NCBI GenBank assembly: GCA_938040655.1
Contig: CALHZK010000003.1
Coordinates: 1-63,990 of the forward strand
Direction: 5' to 3'
Length of the DNA stretch: 63,990 bases
DNA from: an uncultured Candidatus Saccharibacteria bacterium
GTDB lineage: Bacteria; Patescibacteriota; Saccharimonadia; Saccharimonadales; Saccharimonadaceae
Numbering within the stretch: position 1 is the first letter of the stretch; each line of letters opens with the position of its first letter. Made by a program: the position numbers and the translations under genes. Shown here piece after piece: positions 1-8,563 of the stretch. The notes under the pieces were generated by a model, which was not told the origin of the DNA, did no database searches, and saw nothing but the letters and a program-made list of their open reading frames with translations.

Positions 1-189
1 GCCTCGTTGCGGGGCGGGTGCGGCGTCGCCTGACGGCACGCTGCGCTCGCCCCGCACGAACTAGCCCCTTTCCGCTAACACGGCGTCTTAAAGGGGCTAG
101 TACCGTGGCTGCTTGAGTCTTCGACTTCTTGTGAGGAAGATCCCTCACAAAGAGGGCGAGGATTCGCGGCCGCTTGACAACTATCCATC
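1..189 (+). ncRNA. 3' part of a structured GC-rich RNA, class not identified
   Basis: No ORF of useful size covers this stretch. It folds into consecutive hairpins: a GCGGGGCG/CGCCCCGC pair closing an inner stem near 10-57, a 12-bp stem between about 61 and 102 (ACTAGCCCCTTT/AAAGGGGCTAGT), and a TTGTGAGG/CCTCACAA stem near 131-150. A very strong terminator follows. This looks like the end of a stable RNA whose 5' part lies outside the window. The segment GGCTGCTTGAG resembles part of bacterial RNase P RNA, but the conserved RNase P 3' end and the tmRNA and SRP signatures were not found. It could also be a long leader acting on tilS. The class is unassigned. Confidence 0.35.
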
Positions 190-232
190 AGCCCCCACTC
201 GCCAACGATCTGTTGGCGAGTGGGGGCTTTAT
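190..232 (+). terminator. Intrinsic terminator with a 17-bp perfect stem
   Basis: Arms at 190-206 and 212-228 are perfectly complementary with a 5-nt loop, and a T-rich tract (TTTATT) follows. It terminates the RNA upstream and separates it from tilS. Confidence 0.85.
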
Positions 233-271
233 TCCTGGCAGCCCAATGTGTCATAATAGAAGAGAAATTAT

Positions 272-1105
272 ATGCAATATATCTTGGCGGTCAGTGGAGG
301 TGTCGATAGCGTGGTATTGCTCGATATGGTGGCACGGCGGCGCCCAGGGCCGCTATTAGTCGCCCACTTTGACCACGGTATACGGCCGACGTCGGCTGAG
401 GATGCGAAGTTTGTCGGCCAGCTGGCGGCGCAGTATCAGTTACCGTATATTAGCCAGCGCGAGGCACTTGGTCGCTCAGCGAGCGAGGCGACCGCTCGTC
501 ACCATCGGTATGCGTTTTTGCACCAGCTGGCAGCGCAATACGGTGGCACACTGATGACCGCGCACCATCTGGACGATGTCGTTGAGACTATTGCTCTTAA
601 CCTACAGCGTGGTACTCGCTGGCGGGGCCTGGCTGGGCTAAGCGACCCACGGATTAGCAGGCCGCTCATTGGCCGGACAAAGCAGCAGCTTTATGCCTAT
701 GCCTTGGAGTACCGGCTTGAATGGATCGAGGATGAAACGAACCACTCAGCCCGCTATACGCGTAATCGCCTTCGGTCGCTGCTGCAGCAAGTACCAGATC
801 AGCAGCGTCGGCAGCTCTACCATCTGTGGCACGCGCAGCGCCAGGTTCGCCGGCAGATTCAACAACTTCTGGGGGAGTGGGATGACGTACAGCTCGCGAG
901 TCGCTACTTTTATATTATGCTACCGCCAGAGGTTGCACGAGAAATAATTTATGAAACAGTCCACCGCCGGACTGGCGTATCACTCCTGGCAGCTCAAGTG
1001 GAGCGGCTCCTGCTCGCTATCAAAACTGGCCGACCAGGCACCACCTGGCAAATAACTCACGGGGTGGAGGTGAAATTAACTGCCAGAACTGTTATAATAG
1101 AGTGA
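272..1105 (+). CDS. tilS: tRNA(Ile)-lysidine synthetase
   Basis: TilS uses ATP to attach lysine to C34 of tRNA-Ile(CAU), so that it reads AUA codons. The PP-loop motif SGGVDS lies at residues 8-13, at the very N terminus. It is followed by the HFDHGIR and TAHHLDD segments typical of the family. At 277 residues it is shorter than the E. coli enzyme (about 430) and appears to carry the N-terminal adenylation domain plus a reduced C-terminal region. The start ATG places the PP-loop where expected. A CATAAT -10-like box lies about 15 nt upstream. It precedes ftsH on the same strand, the tilS-ftsH order seen in many bacteria. Confidence 0.92.
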   Translation: MQYILAVSGGVDSVVLLDMVARRRPGPLLVAHFDHGIRPTSAEDAKFVGQLAAQYQLPYISQREALGRSASEATARHHRYAFLHQLAAQYGGTLMTAHHLDDVVETIALNLQRGTRWRGLAGLSDPRISRPLIGRTKQQLYAYALEYRLEWIEDETNHSARYTRNRLRSLLQQVPDQQRRQLYHLWHAQRQVRRQIQQLLGEWDDVQLASRYFYIMLPPEVAREIIYETVHRRTGVSLLAAQVERLLLAIKTGRPGTTWQITHGVEVKLTARTVIIE

Positions 1106-1141
1106 GTTGACTAGACAGAAGAAAGGATTGTTGAAAAGGTT

Positions 1142-3010
1142 ATGGCGGGAAATGTGCCGAATCGAAATGCTACAAAGGGGCCAAAACGAGTTGTTCGACT
1201 AGGGCTGTTTTGGGCAATTATTATCTTTTTTGGAATGGTAGTGTATGCGGTGCTGTCGCCTCATGCCAATCTCAAAAATGTGCCGTTGACTGATGTCGTC
1301 CGGCGGGCTAATGAGGGGAAAATTGCCAAGATTGAGATTCAGGGTAATGATCTAACAATTACGCCACAGGGCGAGAAGCGACCGACTGAGCGCTCGGTCA
1401 AAGAAGGTGGCACCATCTACGAGCAAGGGCTACACAAAGACGGCAAGACCGAGGTATCGGTGCAGCCACCATCACAGACCAATGATCTCCTATGGAATTT
1501 GGCGATAATTTTTGTGCCGACTATTTTGATCATCTTATTCTTTAGCTTCATGATGCGCCAGGCCCAAGGCCAGAACAACCAAGCGATGGGCTTTGGCAAG
1601 AGCAAGGCGCGGCTGTATGGCGAAGACAAAGAGAAGGTGCTGTTTGAGGATATCGCTGGCAACGACAACGCCAAGCAGGATCTGCAAGAGGTTGTCGATT
1701 TCTTGAAACACCCAAAGAAATACAAAGATCTTGGCGCCAAGATTCCGAAAGGCGTCTTGCTGGTCGGTAATCCGGGTACTGGTAAGACGATGTTGGCCCG
1801 GGCGGTGGCTGGCGAGGCTGGTGTGCCGTTCTTCTCGATCTCTGGCTCAGAATTTGTCGAGATGTTCGTCGGTGTTGGGGCGAGCCGGGTGCGCGACCTC
1901 TTTTCGAAGGCCAAGAAAAATGCGCCGTGTATCATTTTTATCGATGAGATCGATGCGGTCGGGCGTAAGCGTGGCTCGGGTATGGGCGGCGGCCACGATG
2001 AGCGCGAGCAGACGCTGAACCAGATTTTGGTCGAGATGGATGGCTTCGATGGTGACACTAATGTGATTGTGCTGGCGGCCACGAACCGGGCGGATGTGCT
2101 CGATCCTGCGTTGCTGCGGCCGGGGCGGTTTGACCGGCGGGTGACGATCACCCTGCCAGAGCGCAAAGACCGCGAGGCGATCCTCAAGGTGCACTTCAAG
2201 AAGAAGCCGGTTGATGAGACGGTTGACCTCGATAAATTGGCAGCCAAAACAGCTGGTTCGTCTGGGGCGGATTTGGCAAATATTGCCAACGAGGCAGCGA
2301 TCATCGCCGCACGGCGCAACAAAAAGAAGATTTCAAATAATGAGCTGACCGAGGCATTTGAACGAGTGGCAATTGGCCCAGAGCGCAAAGCCAAGGTGAT
2401 GAACGATCATGAGAAGGAATTGACGGCCTATCATGAGGCAGGCCATGCTATTGTCGGCCATGTCTTGCCAGACTCCGACCCAGTGCACAAGGTGACGATC
2501 ATTCCGCGTGGTGGCACCGGCGGCGTGACATGGTTCTTGCCACCAGAAGATAAGAGCTACACCAATGTCTATGAGTTCAAGGATATTTTGGCGCGGGCGA
2601 TGGGCGGCCGGATTGCTGAGCAGCTCATCTATGGCGATGATGGTATCACCACCGGTGCTGGCTCAGACCTACGCAAAGCGACCGAGATTGCGCGGGATAT
2701 GGTCATCGAACAGGGGATGGGCAAGAGTCTACGTGACCAAGTATTCCACGAAGATAATGGCGGGCTGATGTTTGATAAGATGACGCGTGAGCGACCGTAT
2801 TCTGACGAAACAGCAAAGCAGATTGACGCCGAAGTGGCGCAGCTGATCACCGAGGCAAAGCAGCGAGCTATGCTGGTGCTGAAGACAAATCGTCAGTTCT
2901 TGGATAGGTTAGCTCAAGCGCTCCTCAAAGACGAGACACTCGAAGAAGCAGCGGTAGATGATATTCTCACTGGTGCGATATTACCAAAAGAAGTCAAGCT
3001 CCACGCCTAA
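1142..3010 (+). CDS. ftsH: ATP-dependent zinc metalloprotease FtsH
   Basis: This is a membrane-anchored AAA+ protease that degrades misfolded membrane proteins and regulators. The 622-residue length is normal. Two membrane segments (about residues 23-41 and 117-138) flank a short extracytoplasmic region. Walker A GNPGTGKT is at 209-216, with Asn replacing the usual Pro at its second position. The Walker B FIDEID, the second region of homology and the zinc-binding HEAGH at 431-435 are all present. A GAAAGGA ribosome-binding sequence lies upstream of the ATG. The gene follows tilS by 36 nt, and murJ starts 15 nt after its stop, so co-transcription is likely. Confidence 0.97.
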   Translation: MAGNVPNRNATKGPKRVVRLGLFWAIIIFFGMVVYAVLSPHANLKNVPLTDVVRRANEGKIAKIEIQGNDLTITPQGEKRPTERSVKEGGTIYEQGLHKDGKTEVSVQPPSQTNDLLWNLAIIFVPTILIILFFSFMMRQAQGQNNQAMGFGKSKARLYGEDKEKVLFEDIAGNDNAKQDLQEVVDFLKHPKKYKDLGAKIPKGVLLVGNPGTGKTMLARAVAGEAGVPFFSISGSEFVEMFVGVGASRVRDLFSKAKKNAPCIIFIDEIDAVGRKRGSGMGGGHDEREQTLNQILVEMDGFDGDTNVIVLAATNRADVLDPALLRPGRFDRRVTITLPERKDREAILKVHFKKKPVDETVDLDKLAAKTAGSSGADLANIANEAAIIAARRNKKKISNNELTEAFERVAIGPERKAKVMNDHEKELTAYHEAGHAIVGHVLPDSDPVHKVTIIPRGGTGGVTWFLPPEDKSYTNVYEFKDILARAMGGRIAEQLIYGDDGITTGAGSDLRKATEIARDMVIEQGMGKSLRDQVFHEDNGGLMFDKMTRERPYSDETAKQIDAEVAQLITEAKQRAMLVLKTNRQFLDRLAQALLKDETLEEAAVDDILTGAILPKEVKLHA

Positions 3011-3025
3011 GGATTTACTGCAGCC

Positions 3026-4693
3026 ATGGGTCGTGTTCGCAATACGGTGAATAAGATTAATCAGCGGCTTACCGTCAAGTTGGCCGCTACTATCTTAGCA
3101 AGCTCGACGCTGCTGTCGAGCCTGCTTGGTTTTCTGCGCGAACGCCTCCTCAATGCAGCGTATGCACCGAATCAGGCGGCTGGATTGGCTGGGTACCAGG
3201 TTGGCCTGGATGCGTATACCGCCGCCTTCATGGTGCCAGATTTCATGTTTGCTGTTTTGGTGTCAGGGGCGTTGAGTGTGACGTTCGTGCCGGTATTTAA
3301 TGAGCGCTGGGCCAAGGGTAATCGACAGTCAGCGTGGCACATTAGCTCAAGCGTGATTAATTTCATGGCGCTCGCTACTCTTGCGGCTAGTGTATTGATC
3401 ATTGTGTTTGCTGATCCTTTGATGCGCTATGTGATTGCGCCTGGGCTAAGCGAATCGGGGCATGCACTGGCGGTCAGTATGATGCGAGTGATTGCAGTGA
3501 ACCCGTTCATCTTTGCCATTGCTGCGGTAATTACCAGTATTCAGCAGGCGGTCGGCCGATTTACCTTCTTCGCATTGGCGCCAATGATTTATAACATCGG
3601 TATTATTATCGGTGTCACCTGGTTTACTAATGGAATCAACTTGTTTGGCTGGCAGATTTTTGATGGTGGCATTATGGGTGTGGCCTTGGGTGTGGCATTG
3701 GGGTCGATTTTGCAGCTGATCACCAGCGCTATCGGCTTAATTGGTTTGGGGTTTGACTACGATTTCAAAATTTATTGGCGTAATCACGGTTTTCGCAAAG
3801 TACTGCGACTTCTCCCTGCTCGGTCGGTCGATCAAGGGATGGATTATGTCGTCGGCCTGGTCGAGGTTAACCTGGCGTCGCGGATGACTGAGGGGACAAT
3901 CCGTGTATATCAGCAGGGCTTGACGCTTCATCTGATGCCGATCAACTTGATCGGTGTGGCGGTCTCAAATGCTGCTTTTCCGCAATTGACTGATCGGCTA
4001 GCAGAGGGAAGACCCGATTTATTCCAAAAGGAGCTTCGCTCGCTACTCCGGGCGATTATCTGGATGATCTTGCCGGTGGCAGTGGTGGCATTTTTTGCTC
4101 GTGGCTATATTGTCCACTTTATTTTGAACACTGGTGATCCGCGAATCGCCGGGGTGCTTGGCTGTTTGGCAGTAGCGATTGTCTTCCGGACAATTTATCA
4201 CATAACAGCACGGGCATTCTATGCTCGCCAGGATACCAAGACACCACTCTATGTCTCAGTCTTCTCGATTGTACTCAACATCGCCCTGGCGATTCTGCTC
4301 GCGATGGTGCTGAATATGGAAGCCTACGGTCTGGCGTGGTCGCAGTCGATTGTCGCGGCAGCCGAGGTGGTTATTTTGCTGGCGATATTGAGTCGTCATA
4401 TGCCACAATTATTTGACAAGACCTTTGTGTCCGCACTCTTGCGCATGGGGATCGCTGCGGCCGCTACCGCCGTGGTGTGTTATCTGACTATTCAGGTTCT
4501 GCCGTTTCGTGATTCAGACAACAGCTTCTTTAGTGCCTTTCCGAAATTTGGCGTCATCACTTTTGTCAGTTTTGCAGCGTATATTGGCGTGTCATATGTA
4601 CTGCGACTCCCCGAGATCGATCCAGTGCTAAAGAAGGGCAAAAAGATTCTATTTGGCCGGTTTGATATCAGAAAAATCAAGCGAGCTCGATGA
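3026..4693 (+). CDS. murJ: Lipid II flippase MurJ
   Basis: MurJ flips the lipid-linked peptidoglycan precursor lipid II across the cytoplasmic membrane. The 555-residue protein is a multi-pass MOP-superfamily membrane protein of about 14 helices. It contains the conserved N-terminal GFLRERL segment and the FVPVFNERW segment after the second helix. The stop codon overlaps the lepA start as ATGA, which implies translational coupling with the N-terminal lepA half. An AAGGA sequence 12 nt upstream supports the ATG at 3026. Confidence 0.95.
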   Translation: MGRVRNTVNKINQRLTVKLAATILASSTLLSSLLGFLRERLLNAAYAPNQAAGLAGYQVGLDAYTAAFMVPDFMFAVLVSGALSVTFVPVFNERWAKGNRQSAWHISSSVINFMALATLAASVLIIVFADPLMRYVIAPGLSESGHALAVSMMRVIAVNPFIFAIAAVITSIQQAVGRFTFFALAPMIYNIGIIIGVTWFTNGINLFGWQIFDGGIMGVALGVALGSILQLITSAIGLIGLGFDYDFKIYWRNHGFRKVLRLLPARSVDQGMDYVVGLVEVNLASRMTEGTIRVYQQGLTLHLMPINLIGVAVSNAAFPQLTDRLAEGRPDLFQKELRSLLRAIIWMILPVAVVAFFARGYIVHFILNTGDPRIAGVLGCLAVAIVFRTIYHITARAFYARQDTKTPLYVSVFSIVLNIALAILLAMVLNMEAYGLAWSQSIVAAAEVVILLAILSRHMPQLFDKTFVSALLRMGIAAAATAVVCYLTIQVLPFRDSDNSFFSAFPKFGVITFVSFAAYIGVSYVLRLPEIDPVLKKGKKILFGRFDIRKIKRAR

Positions 4694-5667
4694 TGAAAGC
4701 AATTCGGAATTTTTGTATCATCGCCCATATCGACCACGGCAAAAGCACATTGGCCGACCGGATGATGGAAATGACCAACACAGTGACCAAGCGCGACATG
4801 AAGTCGCAGCTGCTGGACTCGATGGATCTAGAGCGCGAGAAAGGGATTACGATTAAGCTTGCGCCGGTGCGGATGAAATACCAGTCGACTGCTGCTGGTC
4901 TTTTCTCTGAAGGCTTTGCCTTTCCGGCAAAGCGAGGCCAAGAGTGCAAGCTAGATCAATTGGCGGCCGAGCGGCCTGAAGAGAAAAGTGCCGGCGAGAT
5001 CGGCGTAAATAGGCTGGCTCAGCCAACTGTGTACGATCTCAACCTCATCGACACGCCCGGCCACGTTGACTTCAGCTACGAGGTATCGCGTAGCCTGCAG
5101 GCCTGCGAGGGGGCGGTACTGGTGGTAGATGCTAGCCAGGGGATCCAGGCGCAGACACTCGCCAATGTCTATCTGGCGATGGAGCAAGACCTCGCGATCA
5201 TCCCGGTGCTCAACAAGGTTGACCTGCCAGCCGCTGATGTACCGCGCGTCTCCAAGCAGGTGATCAATCTGCTCGGCTGCAAGGAGGATGAGATTATCCA
5301 TATCTCGGCCAAGACTGGGCAGAATGTCGACCAAGTTTTGGAGGCAATTGTCGAGCGAATTCCGGCGCCAACTGGCCAGCCAGACGATCCGACGCGGGCG
5401 CTGATTTTTGACAGTTATTATGATGATTACCGTGGCGTGATTCTGTATGTACGGCTGGTCGACGGGCAGATCAAAAAGGGCGAAGCGATCCGTATGCTGG
5501 CCACCGGCGCTCGCGGCCTGGCTCTAGAGGTTGGTCACCTCAGCCCCGGTATGATCTCTGACCCGTCGCTTGATACGGGCGAAATCGGCTACATCGTCAC
5601 TAACCTGAAAACCACGCGTGAAGCGCGGGTGGGTGATACGGTGACACTCCAGAAATACTTTGAGTAA
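4690..5667 (+). CDS. lepA: Elongation factor 4 (LepA), N-terminal half of a split gene: GTPase domain plus domain II
   Basis: LepA/EF4 is a translational GTPase that acts on stalled or translocated ribosomes. This ORF contains only the first two domains: G1 (AHIDHGKST, 12-20), the switch I region (REKGITIK), G3 DTPGH (121-125), G4 NKVD and G5 SAK, then the beta-barrel domain II. It stops right after the domain II strand RVGDTVTL, exactly where an intact LepA would run into domain III. The remaining domains are encoded at 8564-9523. About 48 extra residues (66-113) sit between switch I and G3, where E. coli LepA has about ten. The gene overlaps murJ by 4 nt. No frameshift or inactivating change is visible in this half. 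Confidence 0.9.
   Translation: MMKAIRNFCIIAHIDHGKSTLADRMMEMTNTVTKRDMKSQLLDSMDLEREKGITIKLAPVRMKYQSTAAGLFSEGFAFPAKRGQECKLDQLAAERPEEKSAGEIGVNRLAQPTVYDLNLIDTPGHVDFSYEVSRSLQACEGAVLVVDASQGIQAQTLANVYLAMEQDLAIIPVLNKVDLPAADVPRVSKQVINLLGCKEDEIIHISAKTGQNVDQVLEAIVERIPAPTGQPDDPTRALIFDSYYDDYRGVILYVRLVDGQIKKGEAIRMLATGARGLALEVGHLSPGMISDPSLDTGEIGYIVTNLKTTREARVGDTVTLQKYFE
4885..5028 (+). repeat. In-frame 144-bp insertion in the lepA G domain containing a palindrome
   Basis: Residues 66-113 of the lepA N-terminal half have no counterpart in ordinary LepA. The DNA contains a perfect 8-bp inverted repeat, GCTTTGCC (4913-4920) and GGCAAAGC (4926-4933), with a 5-nt loop. The size, in-frame nature and hairpin resemble palindromic elements that insert into coding genes in some other bacteria, but no second copy was seen in this window. 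It may equally be a lineage-specific loop. Confidence 0.4.
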
Positions 5668-5691
5668 TTTACGTGTGCTATAGTTTACTGT

Positions 5692-6309
5692 ATGATGGCT
5701 GCGATAAAAAAGTATGACACATTCATCGCCGTCTTGTTTGCTGGCCTGATTATACTATTCATCGCCGTGGCGTTTACGACTCCGAGTTTTTGGAATTGGC
5801 TGTGGCAGCGGCACCACAACCAGCTTAGTTGGTACATCCGCCCGTTATTCTTGATACCGTTTTGCTGGTTCGCCTATCGGCGGAGCTGGGCAGGGATAAT
5901 GATGGTGATATTCTTGACCTTGACCAGCATGGGGTGGTTTGCTCCGCCCAGTGAAACGAGTTCACATGTACAACAGTTTTTGCAAGTTGAGCAGCAGTAT
6001 TTACAGGGTGAATGGACATTACGTAAGATTTTCCTCACATTGCTTATACCATTGTCCTTTACTACTTTAGCAATGGCATTATGGTGGCGAAATGTCTGGC
6101 TGGGTGTGGCAGTCATGGCGTTCATGGCTATCGGTAAATTGTTATGGAGTATAACTTTTTCTGGTGAAGCTGGTCTGGCGGTGATTGCTCCTGCGGCAAT
6201 TGGATTTGTCCTATGTAGCGGCTGTTTGTGGCTGATAACGGTGCTGTCTCGTCGCCGTATCCCTAGGGCTAAAAAAATGAATTTCATTAAGAAAGGGCCG
6301 CATAGGTAA
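5692..6309 (+). CDS. Hypothetical multi-pass membrane protein inserted between the lepA halves
   Basis: I do not recognise a family. The 205-residue protein has about six hydrophobic segments, including residues 10-30, 47-62, 66-84 and 113-132, and a short basic C-terminal tail. It is the first of three genes lying between the two lepA ORFs. An extended -10 (TGCTATAGT, hexamer 5679-5684) ends 7 nt before the ATG, so the transcript should be leaderless. A second in-frame ATG follows three bases later. The stop is 8 nt before the Nudix gene, which suggests a small operon. Confidence 0.7.
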   Translation: MMAAIKKYDTFIAVLFAGLIILFIAVAFTTPSFWNWLWQRHHNQLSWYIRPLFLIPFCWFAYRRSWAGIMMVIFLTLTSMGWFAPPSETSSHVQQFLQVEQQYLQGEWTLRKIFLTLLIPLSFTTLAMALWWRNVWLGVAVMAFMAIGKLLWSITFSGEAGLAVIAPAAIGFVLCSGCLWLITVLSRRRIPRAKKMNFIKKGPHR

Positions 6310-6317
6310 GGTTTATT

Positions 6318-6899
6318 ATGCATACTTTACCGACCATGTCGTCAAACCAACTGCACAAATGGCGCACCCAGTCATCACAAACAATCTTCGAGCACCCTCG
6401 GCTTACCGTCGCAGAAGATACAGTAGAGCTGCCAAACGGAAAGACAATCCAATATATTCATTATCCCTATCATGGGCATGGTGGAGTAATCGTGGTATGT
6501 CGCCGAGGTGATGATATCTTGGTGCAGCAAGAATATTCGTACCCGGTGGACGAGGTGCTGTATCAGTTCCCAGGCGGGAAGATCGAAGCGGGCGAGGATG
6601 TGTGCGCGGCGGCGCAGCGAGAGTTGGCCGAGGAGTCGGGCATTGCTATGACAGGTGTGCGAGCGTGTGGCTGGTTCTATGCTGATAACCGCCGCACCAG
6701 CGCGAAGCTCCATGTGGTCTACGGCGAATATGCGGGGACAAACCACCAGCACCAGCCGGATGACGCCGAGCAAATTATCTCGCAGTGGCTGCCGATTGAC
6801 CAGGTGGCTCAGACGATCGCCGCTGGCAAGATGACTAACTATGCTATGCTGGCTGCCTGGGCTTTGCTCGCCGGTACCTTTCAGCGGGTAGGGGGCTGA
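6318..6899 (+). CDS. Nudix hydrolase, ADP-ribose pyrophosphatase type
   Basis: A complete Nudix box is present (GGKIEAGE...RELAEESG, roughly residues 91-114), with spacing G-x5-E-x7-RE-x2-EE-x-G. The strand before it (VDEVLYQFPGGKIE) and overall length (193 residues) are like ADP-ribose pyrophosphatases of the NudF group, which hydrolyse ADP-ribose and related nucleoside diphosphate sugars. Exact substrate cannot be told from sequence. It lies 8 nt downstream of the membrane protein gene within the lepA interruption. Confidence 0.85.
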   Translation: MHTLPTMSSNQLHKWRTQSSQTIFEHPRLTVAEDTVELPNGKTIQYIHYPYHGHGGVIVVCRRGDDILVQQEYSYPVDEVLYQFPGGKIEAGEDVCAAAQRELAEESGIAMTGVRACGWFYADNRRTSAKLHVVYGEYAGTNHQHQPDDAEQIISQWLPIDQVAQTIAAGKMTNYAMLAAWALLAGTFQRVGG

Positions 6900-6917
6900 G
6901 CGGCACCGGAAGGAAGT

Positions 6918-6994
6918 GTAAGTATATCACGGTGGAGACGTAATGATAAATAGGTGCGAATTTTGACATCATGACGCTACGCTAGTATACTTAC
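6918..6994. repeat. 9-bp inverted repeat pair upstream of the HTH-array gene
   Basis: GTAAGTATA at 6918-6926 and its exact complement TATACTTAC at 6986-6994 are separated by 59 bp. They lie in the 149-bp intergenic region before the HTH-array gene at 7049. This could be a pair of operator half-sites, possibly for the downstream protein. No other evidence supports binding. Confidence 0.35.
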
Positions 6995-7048
6995 GCAGTG
7001 ACCCACTATATCATTTAGAAGCTATAATAAAGTACTACCAAAACAACC

Positions 7049-8527
7049 ATGGAGCAGCGGCGTCGCCACACACCATCTCTGGACTTTGTGGGTCGGATGG
7101 ATCAAATTCTTAACCGACCATTGACGGTGAATACGGTCGATAGCTATGCTGAGCATGCTTTGAGTGAGGTGATTGAGCTAATCGAATCAGCAGAGGATGC
7201 ATATAGTCATCAGCCAACTATCGCCCAGCCGACCCACGCAGCGGCAGAGGATGCCGCGCTTCATTATTATGGCCTCAATGATGCAGCAGAGGTACTTGAT
7301 CATCTCAGCGAGAAGGATGCTGAGCTGCGGGTAATCGACCAGCGCATTGCAGCAGTTGCGACGTCTCATTTGGTGATGGTCCCACCAGACATGCAGCCGA
7401 GCGGCCCAAATAGAGCTAGTGAAAGTACCGAATCATATAAACAACCAAAGAACCAGGCCAGACTCAAGACAGTCCTATTCTTATTAGCAAATGAGTTTGA
7501 AGTTGCGTTGGATAACCCAGATGAAGTGATGATTACTGAGGGTAGCGTCGGCTCTACTATGATGCGCCAGCTGCCGTACTATGAGGTGGTCGTTCCCTCG
7601 CTGAATCGCACAATATTGGTATGTGATGAGTATGGCAATGCGACATATGTCTTTGATACACAAAAGACCGAGCAACTCCTGCAGCAGCAGAACAGCACTG
7701 ATCTGCTCTGTAACCGGACGAAGCGTGATCTCGCGGCACTTATCGATCAGCAGCCTGATTGCGGAACGGTGCTGCGGGCGAATAAGCATTTTGTAACTAA
7801 CTTGATTGGTGAGCTAACAAAAATAAAGAGCCAATGGTGGATGGTGCCACGAGCAAATTATCTAGACCCCCGGCGAAGCCAAACAGATGATTATAAATCA
7901 ATCGACCAAGCAGCGCGTGACCTTGGTGTGAATAGGAGGGTGGTTGACTATGCGCTTCAATGTCTCGAAGAAGAGCGAGCAGGTGATGTGATAACTAATT
8001 CTCGTGACACATTACTGACACGTGAGCAAATAGCACTCGTGCGACAAAGCCTAACGGAGCGGGGGTATTTCCGTTTACCGCCGACAGATTACCACGTTTC
8101 ATATGATATTGCGCGCGCGATTGGTGTTAGTCATCGAATAACGACTCAAGTCATCGAAGAGCTAAAGCAAGAGCAGTTGATCACAGGCATACACTGCCGG
8201 CAGAAGGGTGCAAAGTTGGGGAAATATTACTCGCCTGCTGAGCAGGAGATTATCCGGCAGCGGGCGATCGACCATGGCTATATTGTGCCACAAGCACCAG
8301 AGGGTTATATGACAATCATGGAAGCAAGCAAACGCTTGGGCATTCGTTTTGAGAGTGTGCAGCATAACGCAAAAAAGCTTGGAATTGTGATAAAAAAGTA
8401 TAGAGCGATTGGTGGCTATCGGCCAATGTTTTGCCTCTCGCCCGAGCAGTTCTTGCAAATTCAGCACTACCGCGAAAAGTATCTTAATCCATCTGTAGAA
8501 CACAAGAGTTCTTCGCAAGAAGGGTGA
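7049..8527 (+). CDS. Uncharacterised protein with three tandem helix-turn-helix-like repeats
   Basis: I do not recognise a named family for this 492-residue protein. The N-terminal half is acidic and low in recognisable motifs. The C-terminal half contains three repeats spaced 60-80 residues apart, each shaped like a small HTH: YKSIDQAARDLGVNRRVVDY, YHVSYDIARAIGVSHRITTQ and YMTIMEASKRLGIRFESVQ. This suggests a DNA-binding protein that reads an extended site. TATAAT at 7023-7028 gives a leader of about 14-20 nt without a Shine-Dalgarno sequence. It is the last of three genes separating the lepA halves, and the promoter of the second half lies directly after its stop codon. Confidence 0.75.
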   Translation: MEQRRRHTPSLDFVGRMDQILNRPLTVNTVDSYAEHALSEVIELIESAEDAYSHQPTIAQPTHAAAEDAALHYYGLNDAAEVLDHLSEKDAELRVIDQRIAAVATSHLVMVPPDMQPSGPNRASESTESYKQPKNQARLKTVLFLLANEFEVALDNPDEVMITEGSVGSTMMRQLPYYEVVVPSLNRTILVCDEYGNATYVFDTQKTEQLLQQQNSTDLLCNRTKRDLAALIDQQPDCGTVLRANKHFVTNLIGELTKIKSQWWMVPRANYLDPRRSQTDDYKSIDQAARDLGVNRRVVDYALQCLEEERAGDVITNSRDTLLTREQIALVRQSLTERGYFRLPPTDYHVSYDIARAIGVSHRITTQVIEELKQEQLITGIHCRQKGAKLGKYYSPAEQEIIRQRAIDHGYIVPQAPEGYMTIMEASKRLGIRFESVQHNAKKLGIVIKKYRAIGGYRPMFCLSPEQFLQIQHYREKYLNPSVEHKSSSQEG

Positions 8528-8563
8528 TCCTCCTCTGTCGTAAAACTTGCTATAATATCAAAT

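Noticed and set aside
60..180. Possible RNase P RNA from the GGCTGCTTGAG segment
   Set aside because: The universally conserved 3' strand (ACAGAACCCGGCUUA-like) and the AGAUGAAUG-type segment are absent, so the match is too short to call.
1417..2394. Long reverse-strand ORF of 325 codons over ftsH
   Set aside because: It lies wholly antisense to the well-conserved ftsH, has a serine/arginine-rich composition typical of antisense frames and no recognisable domain.
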